Source of the DNA: Nocardioides sediminis
GTDB taxonomy: Bacteria > Actinomycetota > Actinomycetes > Propionibacteriales > Nocardioidaceae
Assembly: GCF_003047295.1 (NCBI RefSeq)
Contig: NZ_PZYZ01000009.1
Location: 1-64,000 of the forward strand
Reading direction: 5' to 3'
Length of the DNA stretch: 64,000 bases
This document shows, one piece after another, positions 47,169 to 54,328 of the stretch. Both the position numbers and the translations under genes were made by a program. The notes under the pieces were generated by a model that saw only the letters and a program-made list of their open reading frames with translations, ran no database searches and had not been told where the DNA came from. The first letter of the stretch is position 1. The number at the start of each line of letters is the position of its first letter.

Positions 47169-47223
47169 CCTGCGTTGCTCCACCCCTCTATAGGGTGATC
47201 GTCAGTTGATCCCGACTCATCCG

Positions 47224-47844
47224 ATGGCAGGCGATTCAGTGCAGGAGCAGACCCACCGCTCGCGCGTGTGGACGATCCCCAACCTGCTCAGCATGGTCCG
47301 GCTGGCCGGCGTGCCCGTCTTCCTGTGGCTCGTCCTCGGCCCGGAGGCCGACGCGCTGGCCCTGGTCCTGCTGATGCTGATGGGGCTCACCGACTGGCTC
47401 GACGGCTACCTCGCCCGACGGCTGGACCAGTACTCCGCCCTGGGGGAGATCCTCGACCCCGTGGCCGACCGGCTCTACATCCTCGCGGTCGTGGTCGGAC
47501 TGGCGCTGCGCGACATCATCCCGTGGTGGGTGGCCATCATCCTGCCGTTGCGGGACCTCCTCCTGTGGGGGCTGGTGCCGTTCCTGCGCACCCGCGGCTA
47601 CAGCGCGCTGCCGGTCCACTTCCTCGGCAAGGCGGCTACCTTCAACCTGCTCTACGCCTTCCCGCTGCTCCTGCTGGGCGAGGGCGAGGGCGCCGTGCCG
47701 ATGCTGGCGCAGGTCTTCGGCTGGGCCTTCGCGTTCTGGGGGATCGGGCTCTACTGGTGGGCCGGCGTCCTCTACGCGTGGCAGGTCCGCAAGCTGCTGC
47801 GGGACACCGAGCGCCGACCACCGCGGGTGCGTCGCGATGGCTGA
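47224..47844 (+). CDS. CDP-alcohol phosphatidyltransferase (PgsA-like, Rv1822 type)
   Basis: The protein of about 206 residues has the family signature DGYLAR-x8-G-x3-D-x3-D, seen here as DWLDGYLARRLD, then GEILDPVADR, with about six membrane helices. It transfers a phosphatidyl group from CDP-diacylglycerol to an alcohol such as glycerol 3-phosphate; the exact product is unclear. ATG 47224 is taken as start; TTG 47206 and GTG 47239 are alternatives. TAGGGT at about 47192 could be its -10. It opens the Rv1822-Rv1832-like block. Confidence 0.87.
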   Translation: MAGDSVQEQTHRSRVWTIPNLLSMVRLAGVPVFLWLVLGPEADALALVLLMLMGLTDWLDGYLARRLDQYSALGEILDPVADRLYILAVVVGLALRDIIPWWVAIILPLRDLLLWGLVPFLRTRGYSALPVHFLGKAATFNLLYAFPLLLLGEGEGAVPMLAQVFGWAFAFWGIGLYWWAGVLYAWQVRKLLRDTERRPPRVRRDG

Positions 47845-48715
47845 GCCTGCCACCCCCGAGCGTCCGCGTGAGCTGCCCGAGCACGTCACGACGCCGCTGC
47901 TGGCGCTGATCACCACCCGTTCGCTCGACGAGGACTACGCCCACGTCGCCCGCCGCAAGGCCGAGCGGGGGGAGCCCGTCCGGTCCCCGCGGCGGGGCTG
48001 GACCACCGCGGTCGTCGTCGGCGCCTTCGGCTTGCTCGTCGCCGTCGCCGGTGTCCAGACCTCCCAGGACGCCGACGTGGAGGAGCTCGGACGGGCGACC
48101 CTCATCTCGCAGATCGACGCGGGCCGTGCCGAGGTGGCCGGCCTCCAGCGCGAGATCAGCAGCCTCAGCGACGCCCGCAACACCGCCGAGGACCGCAACG
48201 AGATCCTCGACGCGCAGGTCGGCGACCTGGAGTCCCGCGTACGCCGCCTCGAGGTCCGCACCGGCTACGTCCCGGTCCGCGGCGAGGGCGTCCGCATCAC
48301 CGTCACCAACCCGCAGAGCGACGACCCCAACGACGAGGTGCGCGACGAGGACCTCGCCACGCTGGTCGACGGGCTCTGGCACGCCGGCGCCGAGGCCATC
48401 GCCATCAACGGGATCCGGCTCACCGCGCTGAGCGGCATCCGCAACACCGGGCGCGCCATCCTGGTCAACAGCCGCCCCCTCACCCCGCCGTACGTCGTGG
48501 AGGCCATCGGGGACAACGCCACCCTGCAGGCACGACTCCTCGAGAGCAGCCAGGGACAGGAGTGGTTCAGCCTCGTCAACGGCCTCGGCTTCGGCTACAC
48601 GGCGGAGAATGTCAGCATGGTCCGACTCCCGGCCAGCACGCTGCGTACCCTGCGTGACGTCACCGAGGGGACGTCAGGCAACCCGAGCAAGACGGAGGAG
48701 GAGGTCACGCCGTGA
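47837..48715 (+). CDS. DUF881 membrane-anchored protein (Rv1823 type)
   Basis: The 292-residue protein has a cytoplasmic N-terminus of about 55 residues, one membrane helix (VVVGAFGLLVAVAGVQ), a coiled coil (about 85-140) and the DUF881 domain with VRGEGVRITVTNPQ, AEAIAINGIRLTALSGI and PPYVVEAIGDNATL. The family has no established activity; related Bacillus proteins (YlxW/YlxX) are tied to division genes. It overlaps the genes on both sides and is paired with a second DUF881 gene. Confidence 0.88.
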   Translation: MAEPATPERPRELPEHVTTPLLALITTRSLDEDYAHVARRKAERGEPVRSPRRGWTTAVVVGAFGLLVAVAGVQTSQDADVEELGRATLISQIDAGRAEVAGLQREISSLSDARNTAEDRNEILDAQVGDLESRVRRLEVRTGYVPVRGEGVRITVTNPQSDDPNDEVRDEDLATLVDGLWHAGAEAIAINGIRLTALSGIRNTGRAILVNSRPLTPPYVVEAIGDNATLQARLLESSQGQEWFSLVNGLGFGYTAENVSMVRLPASTLRTLRDVTEGTSGNPSKTEEEVTP

Positions 48716-49044
48716 TCGCAGCGATCGGACTCCTCCTCGGCGTGCTCGCCGGACTCGTCTTCGCCCCCGACGTCCCGCTCGGCCTCGAGCGCTACCTCCC
48801 CATCGCCGTGGTCGCCGCGCTCGACGCGGTCTTCGGCGGCCTGCGCGCCTTCCTCGACGGCATCTTCGACGACAAGGTCTTCGTCGTGTCGTTCATCAGC
48901 AACGTGGTGATCGCGGCCGCGATCGTCTACCTCGGCGACAAGCTCGGGGTCGGCAGCCAGCTGTCCACCGGGGTGGTCGTCGTGCTCGGCATCCGTATCT
49001 TCTCCAACGCCGCCGCGATCCGGCGCCACCTGTTCCATGCCTGA
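48712..49044 (+). CDS. small basic membrane protein, DUF1290 (Rv1824 type)
   Basis: The 110-residue protein is made of three or so membrane segments: IGLLLGVLAGLVFAP, YLPIAVVAALDAVFGGLRAF and VSFISNVVIAAAIVYLG. This matches the DUF1290 small basic protein family found between DUF881 genes across Gram-positive bacteria. The function is not known. It overlaps the upstream DUF881 gene by 4 bases and the downstream one by 8, so the three are a tight unit. Confidence 0.88.
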   Translation: MIAAIGLLLGVLAGLVFAPDVPLGLERYLPIAVVAALDAVFGGLRAFLDGIFDDKVFVVSFISNVVIAAAIVYLGDKLGVGSQLSTGVVVVLGIRIFSNAAAIRRHLFHA

Positions 49045-49807
49045 GCCCCAGCCCCGCCACGCCGACCACACCGACGCCGACGAGGACGCCGGCCGCCAGC
49101 GGCTGGCCTCGACCCTGCGGCACGGCTCGCGCGCGCAGGTCGTGGTCGCGGTGCTGCTGGCGGTGCTCGGTTTCGCCACCGTCGTGCAGGTCCGCGACAC
49201 CGAGCAGGACAACACCTACGCCGGGCTCCGCGAGCAGGACCTCATCGAGATCCTCAACGCGCTGACGGGCACCGCCGAGCGCGCCCGGCGCGAGCGTGAC
49301 CGGCTCGAGCAGGCCCGTGACGAGCTGCGGTCGGAGAACACCAGCCGCGAGGCCGCGCTGGCGCAGACCCAGGAGCGGGCCCGCACCCTCAACATCCTCG
49401 CCGGCCTCGTGCCCGTCACCGGGCCAGGCATCCGGATCACCATCCAGGAGGGCCCCGGGCCCGTGAGCGTGGGCTCGCTGCTCGACATCGTCCAGGAGAT
49501 GCGCACCGCCGACGCCGAGGCCATCGAGTTCAACGACGAGGTCCGGGTGGTCGCCGAGAGCTCGTTCGAGTCCGGCGTGGGCGGGCTCGAGCTCGACGGC
49601 ACGCTGCTCGAGCCGCCGTACGTCATCGAGGTCATCGGCGACCCGCACTCCCTGTCCGGGGGCCTCACCTTCGCGAGCGGGCCGATCGAGACGCTCGAGC
49701 AGTACGACGGCGCGACCGTCACCGTCGAGGAGCTGGAGGCGGTCGACATCGAGAGCGTCCGCGAGTCCGTCCGACCCGTCCAGGCCGAACCGGACCTCGA
49801 CCAGTAA
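49037..49807 (+). CDS. DUF881 membrane-anchored protein (Rv1825 type)
   Basis: The 256-residue paralogue has one membrane helix (QVVVAVLLAVLGFATVVQV, about residues 34-53), a coiled coil (ARRERDRLEQARDELRSEN), and the DUF881 domain with GPGIRITIQEGPGPV, AEAIEFNDEVRVVAES and PPYVIEVIGDPHSL. It is close to the Rv1823-type neighbour but distinct, suggesting a DUF881-DUF1290-DUF881 membrane complex. gcvH follows after 36 bases. Confidence 0.88.
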   Translation: MPEPQPRHADHTDADEDAGRQRLASTLRHGSRAQVVVAVLLAVLGFATVVQVRDTEQDNTYAGLREQDLIEILNALTGTAERARRERDRLEQARDELRSENTSREAALAQTQERARTLNILAGLVPVTGPGIRITIQEGPGPVSVGSLLDIVQEMRTADAEAIEFNDEVRVVAESSFESGVGGLELDGTLLEPPYVIEVIGDPHSLSGGLTFASGPIETLEQYDGATVTVEELEAVDIESVRESVRPVQAEPDLDQ

Positions 49808-49843
49808 CCTGCCCGTGCACCGACCACCTGACGAGGAGACGCC

Positions 49844-50230
49844 GTGTATCCCGAGGACCTGAAGTACACCAGCGAGCACGAGTGGGTGCGCATCCCCGGC
49901 GAGGCCGAGGGGTCGGTGCGCATCGGCATCACCCACTTCGCCCAGGACGCGCTCGGCGACATCGTCTACGTGTCGCTCCCCGAGGTGGGGGAGCAGGTGA
50001 CCGGCGGCGAGACCTGCGGCGAGCTGGAGTCGACCAAGTCGGTCAGCGACATCTACGCCCCGCTCACCGGTGAGGTCGTGGCCCGCAACGACGCCCTCGA
50101 CGCCACCCCGGAGCTGGTCAACAACGACCCGTACGCCGCCGGCTGGCTGTTCGAGGTCGTGCCCGCCGACGAGTCCCAGGTCGAGGGGCTCCTCGACGCC
50201 GCGACCTACCAGGCCGGCCTCGAGGGCTGA
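49844..50230 (+). CDS. gcvH: glycine cleavage system H protein
   Basis: The 128-residue lipoyl carrier has the H-protein start MYPEDLKYTSEHEWVRI, the lipoylation site Lys65 in LESTKSVSDIYAPLTGEVV and the closing GWLFEVVPADE. It carries the aminomethyl group between GcvP, GcvT and the dehydrogenase. gcvP is 4 kb downstream in the same block and has the glycine riboswitch; gcvT is not in the window. GAGGAGA lies before the GTG start. Confidence 0.96.
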   Translation: MYPEDLKYTSEHEWVRIPGEAEGSVRIGITHFAQDALGDIVYVSLPEVGEQVTGGETCGELESTKSVSDIYAPLTGEVVARNDALDATPELVNNDPYAAGWLFEVVPADESQVEGLLDAATYQAGLEG

Positions 50231-50289
50231 CCGTCCGCCCGTCCGGGCCGGTCGCCGCGATCCGCCGTTGCGGCCACCGGCACGACTGG

Positions 50290-50295
50290 TAGGTT
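50290..50295 (+). promoter_or_regulatory. -10 element of garA
   Basis: TAGGTT in the gcvH-garA gap (50231-50401) fits the -10 consensus and gives a leader of about 100 bases. The leader begins with an inverted repeat related to the palindrome at 52196. Confidence 0.4.
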
Positions 50296-50306
50296 CGTCA
50301 CAACCG

Positions 50307-50332
50307 TCAACCTCAGGCCCTGCCTGAGGGTT
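50307..50332. promoter_or_regulatory. inverted repeat in the garA leader, MerR-operator-like
   Basis: TCAACCTCAGG (50307-50317) and CCTGAGGGTT (50323-50332) are near-inverted arms around CCCTG. The left arm differs from the palindrome at 52196-52218 by one base, suggesting the same regulator, probably one of the two MerR proteins of this block. Confidence 0.45.
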
Positions 50333-50401
50333 AGCGGCCCAGCACGTCCCAGACCATCGCGCTCCACACTTCCGAGCACGTTCCCGACGAGGAGGGGTTC
50401 C

Positions 50402-50914
50402 ATGCCGTTCTGCACAGCCTGTGGCAAGCAGAACCCGGACGACGCGCGCTTCTGCGCGCAGTGCGGCACCCGCCTGGTGTCCGCCGAGGAGCCCGCCGCC
50501 ACGCCTGCGGGCGACTCGACGGCGACCATCACCTTCGGCGTGCCCACCGCCGAGTCGTCGGACCGCCAGCTCAGCCCGGTCGACGCCGCCGCCGTGGACG
50601 CCTTGCCCGAGGGCCACGCCCTCCTCGTCGTGCAGCGCGGACCGAGCGCCGGCAGCCGGTTCCTGCTCGACACCGACCTGGTCGGTGCCGGGCGGCACCC
50701 CGACAGCGAGATCTTCCTCGACGACGTGACCGTGTCCCGCCGGCACGCGGAGTTCCGACGCAGCGGCACGGGCTACACCGTGAGCGACGTCGGCAGCCTC
50801 AACGGCACCTACGTCAACCGCGACCGCATCGACTCGGTGCAGCTCACCGACGGCGACGAGGTGCAGATCGGCAAGTACCGGCTGGTGTTCTTCTCCGGCG
50901 CCTCGGGCAGCTGA
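50402..50914 (+). CDS. garA: FHA-domain protein GarA/OdhI with N-terminal zinc ribbon
   Basis: The 170-residue protein ends in an FHA domain (about 88-160) with VQRGPSAGSRFLLD, AGRHPDSEIFLDDVTVSRRH and DVGSLNGTYVNRDRI, very close to mycobacterial GarA. Those proteins inhibit 2-oxoglutarate dehydrogenase and tune glutamate metabolism when unphosphorylated. Here the first 22 residues are a zinc ribbon (C4, C7, C18, C21), and the ETTSVF phospho-motif is replaced by a Thr-rich ATITFGV segment that could serve the same purpose. GAGGAGGGG precedes the ATG. Confidence 0.9.
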   Translation: MPFCTACGKQNPDDARFCAQCGTRLVSAEEPAATPAGDSTATITFGVPTAESSDRQLSPVDAAAVDALPEGHALLVVQRGPSAGSRFLLDTDLVGAGRHPDSEIFLDDVTVSRRHAEFRRSGTGYTVSDVGSLNGTYVNRDRIDSVQLTDGDEVQIGKYRLVFFSGASGS

Positions 50915-50917
50915 TCG

Positions 50918-51679
50918 GTGTCCGTGCCCTCCACGCCGGCGTCCTCGGGCCCAGCGTCCGGGTCGGTCCAGCGTGCCCGGATGAACATCGGGCAGGTGCT
51001 CGAGCAGCTGCGCGGTGACTTCCCCGGCGTCACGATCCCCAAGATCCGGTTCCTCGAGGACAAGGGACTCATCAAGCCCGAGCGGACCCCGGCGGGCTAC
51101 CGCAAGTTCTCCGCCGACGACGTCGAGCGGCTGCGCTACGTGCTGCGGATGCAGCGCGACCACTACCTCCCGCTGAAGGTCATCGGCGAGCACCTCGACG
51201 CCATCGACCGCGGCCTTGAGCCGCCGCCCATCGAGGGCGTGGTGCCCACCGTGCCCCAGGTCGCCCTGGCCGCCGACGGGATGCCCTCGCCGGAGTCGTT
51301 CTCCCGCACGAGCGACGTGCGGCTCTCCCGCATGGAGCTGCTCAAGATCGCCGAGGTGTCCGACGAGCTGCTGACCCAGCTGGAGCAGTTCGGCCTCATC
51401 GCTCCCCGCACCGGCACCCGGCACTACGACACCGACGCGCTGGTGGTGGCCCAGACCGCCCGCGAGCTCGCCGACTTCGGTTTCGAGCCCCGGCACCTGC
51501 GCGCCTTCAAGACCGCCGCGGACCGCGAGGTCGGCCTCGTCGAGCAGGTCGTGGCACCGCTCGAGCGCGGCCGCGACGCGGCGGCCCGGGGACGCGCGGC
51601 GGACGCCGTCAGCGAGATCGCGTCGCTCTCGGTGCGTCTGCACGCGACGCTCGTCAAGACCGGGCTGCGGCGTCGCTGA
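50918..51679 (+). CDS. MerR-family regulator (Rv1828/FtsR type)
   Basis: The 253-residue protein has a MerR winged helix: MNIGQVLEQLRGDFPGV, IPKIRFLEDKGLIKPERT and YRKFSADDVERLRYVLRMQ (about residues 22-90). A C-terminal part has EVSDELLTQLEQFGLIAPR and a second helical domain. The Corynebacterium homologue FtsR activates ftsZ. It lies 3 bases after garA and shares its transcript. The exact start is uncertain (GTG 50918, GTG 50924 or ATG 50981); no Shine-Dalgarno is obvious. Confidence 0.88.
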   Translation: MSVPSTPASSGPASGSVQRARMNIGQVLEQLRGDFPGVTIPKIRFLEDKGLIKPERTPAGYRKFSADDVERLRYVLRMQRDHYLPLKVIGEHLDAIDRGLEPPPIEGVVPTVPQVALAADGMPSPESFSRTSDVRLSRMELLKIAEVSDELLTQLEQFGLIAPRTGTRHYDTDALVVAQTARELADFGFEPRHLRAFKTAADREVGLVEQVVAPLERGRDAAARGRAADAVSEIASLSVRLHATLVKTGLRRR

Positions 51680-51710
51680 CTGCCCGGCTCCGCGGGTCTT
51701 GCACCGGGAG

Positions 51711-51716
51711 TAGGCT
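51711..51716 (+). promoter_or_regulatory. -10 element of a likely leaderless promoter for the bifunctional nuclease gene
   Basis: TAGGCT ends 6 bases before the GTG at 51723, with no Shine-Dalgarno in between. Confidence 0.5.
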
Positions 51717-51722
51717 GGCTGC

Positions 51723-52190
51723 GTGCGCGAAGTAGACGTCATCGGAGTCCGGGTGGAGATGCCCTCCAACCAGCCCATCGTGCTGCTCCGGGAAGCCTCC
51801 GGGGAGCGCTACCTGCCGATCTGGATCGGCGCGGTGGAGGCGACCGCGATCGCCTTCGCACAGCAGGGCGTGGTGCCGCCGCGCCCGCTCACCCACGACC
51901 TGATGAAGGACGTGCTGGAGGCCACCGGCCAGTCGCTGACCGAGGTCCGGGTCACCGACGTCAAGGACGGGGTGTTCTACGCCGAGCTGGTCTTCGCCAG
52001 CGGCCAGGTCGTCAGCGCCCGGCCGTCGGACTCCATCGCCCTCGCGCTGCGCACGGGGGCCCGGATCGTCTGCGCCGAGGGCGTCCTCGACGAGGCGGGC
52101 CTGGCCGTTCCCGCCGAGCAGGAGGACGAGGTGGAGGCCTTCCGCGAGTTCCTCGACCACGTGTCCCCGGAGGACTTCGAGGCGCCGTGA
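51723..52190 (+). CDS. bifunctional nuclease family protein (DUF151, Rv1829 type)
   Basis: The 155-residue protein starts REVDVIGVRVEMPSNQPIVLL and has RYLPIWIGAVEATAIAFAQQG, LTHDLMKDVLEATG and ARPSDSIALALRTGARI, which define the DUF151 fold. Plant members are reported to cut both DNA and RNA; the bacterial role is unknown. It lies between the two MerR genes and appears to be transcribed from its own leaderless promoter. It ends six bases before a perfect 23-bp palindrome. Confidence 0.88.
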   Translation: MREVDVIGVRVEMPSNQPIVLLREASGERYLPIWIGAVEATAIAFAQQGVVPPRPLTHDLMKDVLEATGQSLTEVRVTDVKDGVFYAELVFASGQVVSARPSDSIALALRTGARIVCAEGVLDEAGLAVPAEQEDEVEAFREFLDHVSPEDFEAP

Positions 52191-52195
52191 GCCTC

Positions 52196-52218
52196 ACCCT
52201 CAACCTGAGGTTGAGGGT
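52196..52218. promoter_or_regulatory. 23-bp perfect palindrome upstream of the second merR gene
   Basis: Arms ACCCTCAACCT and AGGTTGAGGGT flank a single G. Dyad arms of the CCTCAA/TTGAGG kind are typical of MerR-family operators (the SoxR box has the same outer arms). It lies 150 bases before the MerR start codon and suggests autoregulation. The rest of the 177-base gap contains a possible -10, TACGGT, near 52264. Confidence 0.7.
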
Positions 52219-52367
52219 TTCGACACGCCGCGGGGACGTTTGACCACCCCGCGGCTCAGGCATACGGTGAAGGTCTCCGCTGTAACTCCACCCGTGTGGT
52301 TGCCCTTCCCCGCATCCGCCTTCCCCCGGAGCTACGCCCAGCGGTGATGAGACCGTGGAGGGTCGCC

Positions 52368-52955
52368 GTGGCTGTGAACGAGAACGAGCAGGACCGCGTG
52401 GGTGCCGAGGCAGCCCAGGCCGCAGACGAGCAGGGCCTGCTCTTCACCGACGACGTCTCGCCGCTCCCGAGCGACACCGGCTATCGCGGCCCGACGGCCT
52501 GCAACGCGGCCGGCATCACCTACCGCCAGCTCGACTACTGGGCCCGCACCGGACTCGTGGAGCCCACGGTCCGTGGAGCCTCCGGCTCCGGGTCGCAGCG
52601 GCTCTACTCCTTCCGGGACATCCTGATCCTCAAGGTCGTCAAGCGCCTCCTCGACGCCGGCATCTCCCTCCAGCAGATCCGCACGGCGGTCGCGCACCTG
52701 CGCGAGCGGGGCACCGACGACCTGACCCGCGTCACGCTGATGAGCGACGGCGCCAGCGTCTACGAGTGCACCAGCAACGACGAGGTCATCGACCTCCTCC
52801 AGGGCGGCCAGGGCGTCTTCGGCATCGCCATCGGGGGAGTGTGGCGCGAGATCGAGGGCACCCTCGCCGAGCTCCCCAGCGAGCGCACGGCCGAGGAGGC
52901 GCCCGCGCCGGGCGACGAGCTCGCCGCCCGTCGGGCCGCGCGCCAGACCGGCTGA
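52368..52955 (+). CDS. MerR-family regulator (Rv1830 type)
   Basis: The 195-residue protein has a MerR-type winged helix: CNAAGITYRQLDYWARTGLVEP, GSQRLYSFRDILILKVVKRLL and GISLQQIRTAVAHLRERG. The C-terminal part (SVYECTSNDEVIDLLQGGQGV) is typical of the Rv1830 group. The start is GTG 52368 because GGAGGG lies 5 bases upstream; the frame is open back to 52296. A perfect palindrome upstream suggests it, or its neighbour Rv1828-type MerR, controls this gene. Confidence 0.88.
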   Translation: MAVNENEQDRVGAEAAQAADEQGLLFTDDVSPLPSDTGYRGPTACNAAGITYRQLDYWARTGLVEPTVRGASGSGSQRLYSFRDILILKVVKRLLDAGISLQQIRTAVAHLRERGTDDLTRVTLMSDGASVYECTSNDEVIDLLQGGQGVFGIAIGGVWREIEGTLAELPSERTAEEAPAPGDELAARRAARQTG

Positions 52956-52977
52956 CGGCACCACCCACCCCACGCCT

Positions 52978-53010
52978 CGACGGGCCCGGAGCGACGCTCC
53001 GGGCCCGTCG
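52978..53010 (+). terminator. terminator after the second merR gene
   Basis: CGACGGGCCCGGAGC (52978-52992) pairs perfectly with 52996-53010 over a 3-base loop, 15 bp in all. No long T tract follows. It lies between two convergent genes and can act in both directions. Confidence 0.75.
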
Positions 53011-53039
53011 TCCGTCTCGGGGCGCCGACGAGTCGGCGG

Positions 53040-53126
53040 CCACCTCGTCGGACGTCCGACGGGACGTCCGACGGACTGGCGGCCCGAGCAGCCACCTCGT
53101 CGGACGTGCCGGACGCCGTCCGACGA
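53040..53126. repeat. nested direct and inverted repeats in the merR-pfkB gap
   Basis: CCACCTCGTCGGACGT occurs at 53040-53055 and 53092-53107. GGACGTCCGACG is tandemly repeated at 53050-53061 and 53062-53073. TCGTCGGACG (53097-53106) can pair with CGTCCGACGA (53117-53126) in a 10-bp hairpin. The gap 52956-53202 is flanked by gene ends only, so part of this could be a terminator for the minus-strand kinase. Confidence 0.65.
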
Positions 53127-53202
53127 CCCGGCTGCTGGTCGGTCGCGGGGCCCCGCCCTCCCGGAGACGCCCTTGTCGTACGCCGCCAGCTGCGGTGAGC
53201 GC

Positions 53203-54051
53203 TCAGGCCGGCGCGAGACCGGGGGAGCACAGGCACTCGGCCGCCTGCCGGTGGCCGGCCTCCATCGCCCCCGCCAGGCCGTGCCCGGCGTACGTCGCGA
53301 GCAGGAACCCGGACACGAAGGCGTCGCCGGCACCGTTGGTGTCGACCACGTCGTGCACGGGTGCCACCGGGACGTGCAGCTCCGCGGTCGCCGTGACGGC
53401 GGTGGCCCCGCGAGCGCCCCGGGTGCAGACGACGACCGTCGTACCGGCCGCGACCCTGCTCCGCATGAAGGGCAGCGGGTCCTCCATCCCGTCGTCGTTG
53501 AGGAAGAGCACGTCCGCCGCCTCGACCCAGTCGCGGTGGAACCTCGCGGTGCCGTCGTAGTCGTGCACGTCGCACCACACCGGCTTGCCGGCCGCGCGCG
53601 CCTGCGGGAGCAGCGGTCGGGTCCAGTCGGCGAGGTCGACGACCGCGACGTCGGCGCCGGCCAGGGCCTCGGTGAGCTCCCGGTCGTGGGGGTTGCTGGA
53701 CGGTGGCTCGGGCAGCCGCAGGTAGATCGACACCCGGCCACCGCGGTCGTCCATCAGGTTGAGGTGCTGCTCGGTGCCGACGGGAGACGACCCCGCGAGG
53801 AGGGTGATGCCGTCCCGCGCCAGCGCCGTCCGGGCGAGGTCGCCCTCGCGGTCGCCGCCGAGCAGCGTGGCCAGGACGACCTCGGCACCGGCAGCAGCCA
53901 GGTTGAGCGCCTTGCCGGCCGAGGTGCCGCCGACCGTGTCCACGTGGTCCCGGGCGAAGACCGTGTGCGGACGTGGGGCGGGCAGGTCCTCGAGGTGGAC
54001 GATGCGGTTCCAGGACACGGGGCCGGCGACCAGCACGCGGGGGGACGTCAC
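53203..54051 (-). CDS. PfkB-family carbohydrate kinase
   Basis: The 282-residue protein has the ribokinase/PfkB fold: VLVAGPVSWNRIVHLEDLP, the substrate-binding GGTSAGKALNLAAAGAEV and the C-terminal ATP/active-site signature VVDTNGAGDAFVSGFLLA with the catalytic Asp. The substrate (a sugar, nucleoside or sugar acid) cannot be told. It is divergent from gcvP but its start is 277 bases away. The GTG at 54051 is chosen; the frame extends upstream over the riboswitch as a shadow. Confidence 0.87.
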   Translation of the reverse strand: MTSPRVLVAGPVSWNRIVHLEDLPAPRPHTVFARDHVDTVGGTSAGKALNLAAAGAEVVLATLLGGDREGDLARTALARDGITLLAGSSPVGTEQHLNLMDDRGGRVSIYLRLPEPPSSNPHDRELTEALAGADVAVVDLADWTRPLLPQARAAGKPVWCDVHDYDGTARFHRDWVEAADVLFLNDDGMEDPLPFMRSRVAAGTTVVVCTRGARGATAVTATAELHVPVAPVHDVVDTNGAGDAFVSGFLLATYAGHGLAGAMEAGHRQAAECLCSPGLAPA

Positions 54052-54129
54052 TCGGCCATCATGGCCGCTCGGCACCGGGATCTGACGGTGGACGGCGCGG
54101 TCGACCGCGCGGTGCCACACGTGCGCTGG

Positions 54130-54135
54130 TAGATT
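54130..54135 (+). promoter_or_regulatory. -10 element of gcvP
   Basis: TAGATT lies about 15 bases before the glycine riboswitch and would start the riboswitch transcript near 54142. Confidence 0.5.
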
Positions 54136-54151
54136 CGACGGTGCTGGCGAT

Positions 54152-54262
54152 CCCGCGCGGGAGAGTCTTGGTCCGGTCGCAGGCCGGGCAAGCGCCGAAG
54201 GGGCAATTCCTCCCCGGAACCTCTCAGGCACCCGGACCGCGCGGACCAGGCAGCTCTGGAGC
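54152..54262 (+). ncRNA. glycine riboswitch
   Basis: The leader of gcvP contains the glycine aptamer hallmarks in order: GCGGGAGAG (near 54158), AGCGCCGAAGGGGCAA (54191-54206) and CCTCTCAGGCACC (from 54220). GGAGAG and CTCTC form P1 of the aptamer. CAGGCAGCTCTGGAG follows. A GCCCCC/GGGGG hairpin at 54261-54287 and the Shine-Dalgarno AGGGAG near 54318 form a likely expression platform. Glycine binding would switch on glycine cleavage. Confidence 0.93.
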
Positions 54263-54328
54263 CCCCGTCGCGGGACGACAGAGGGGGAGGCCCGCTGACT
54301 CATCGACCCGTTCGACCAGGGAGCCTCC

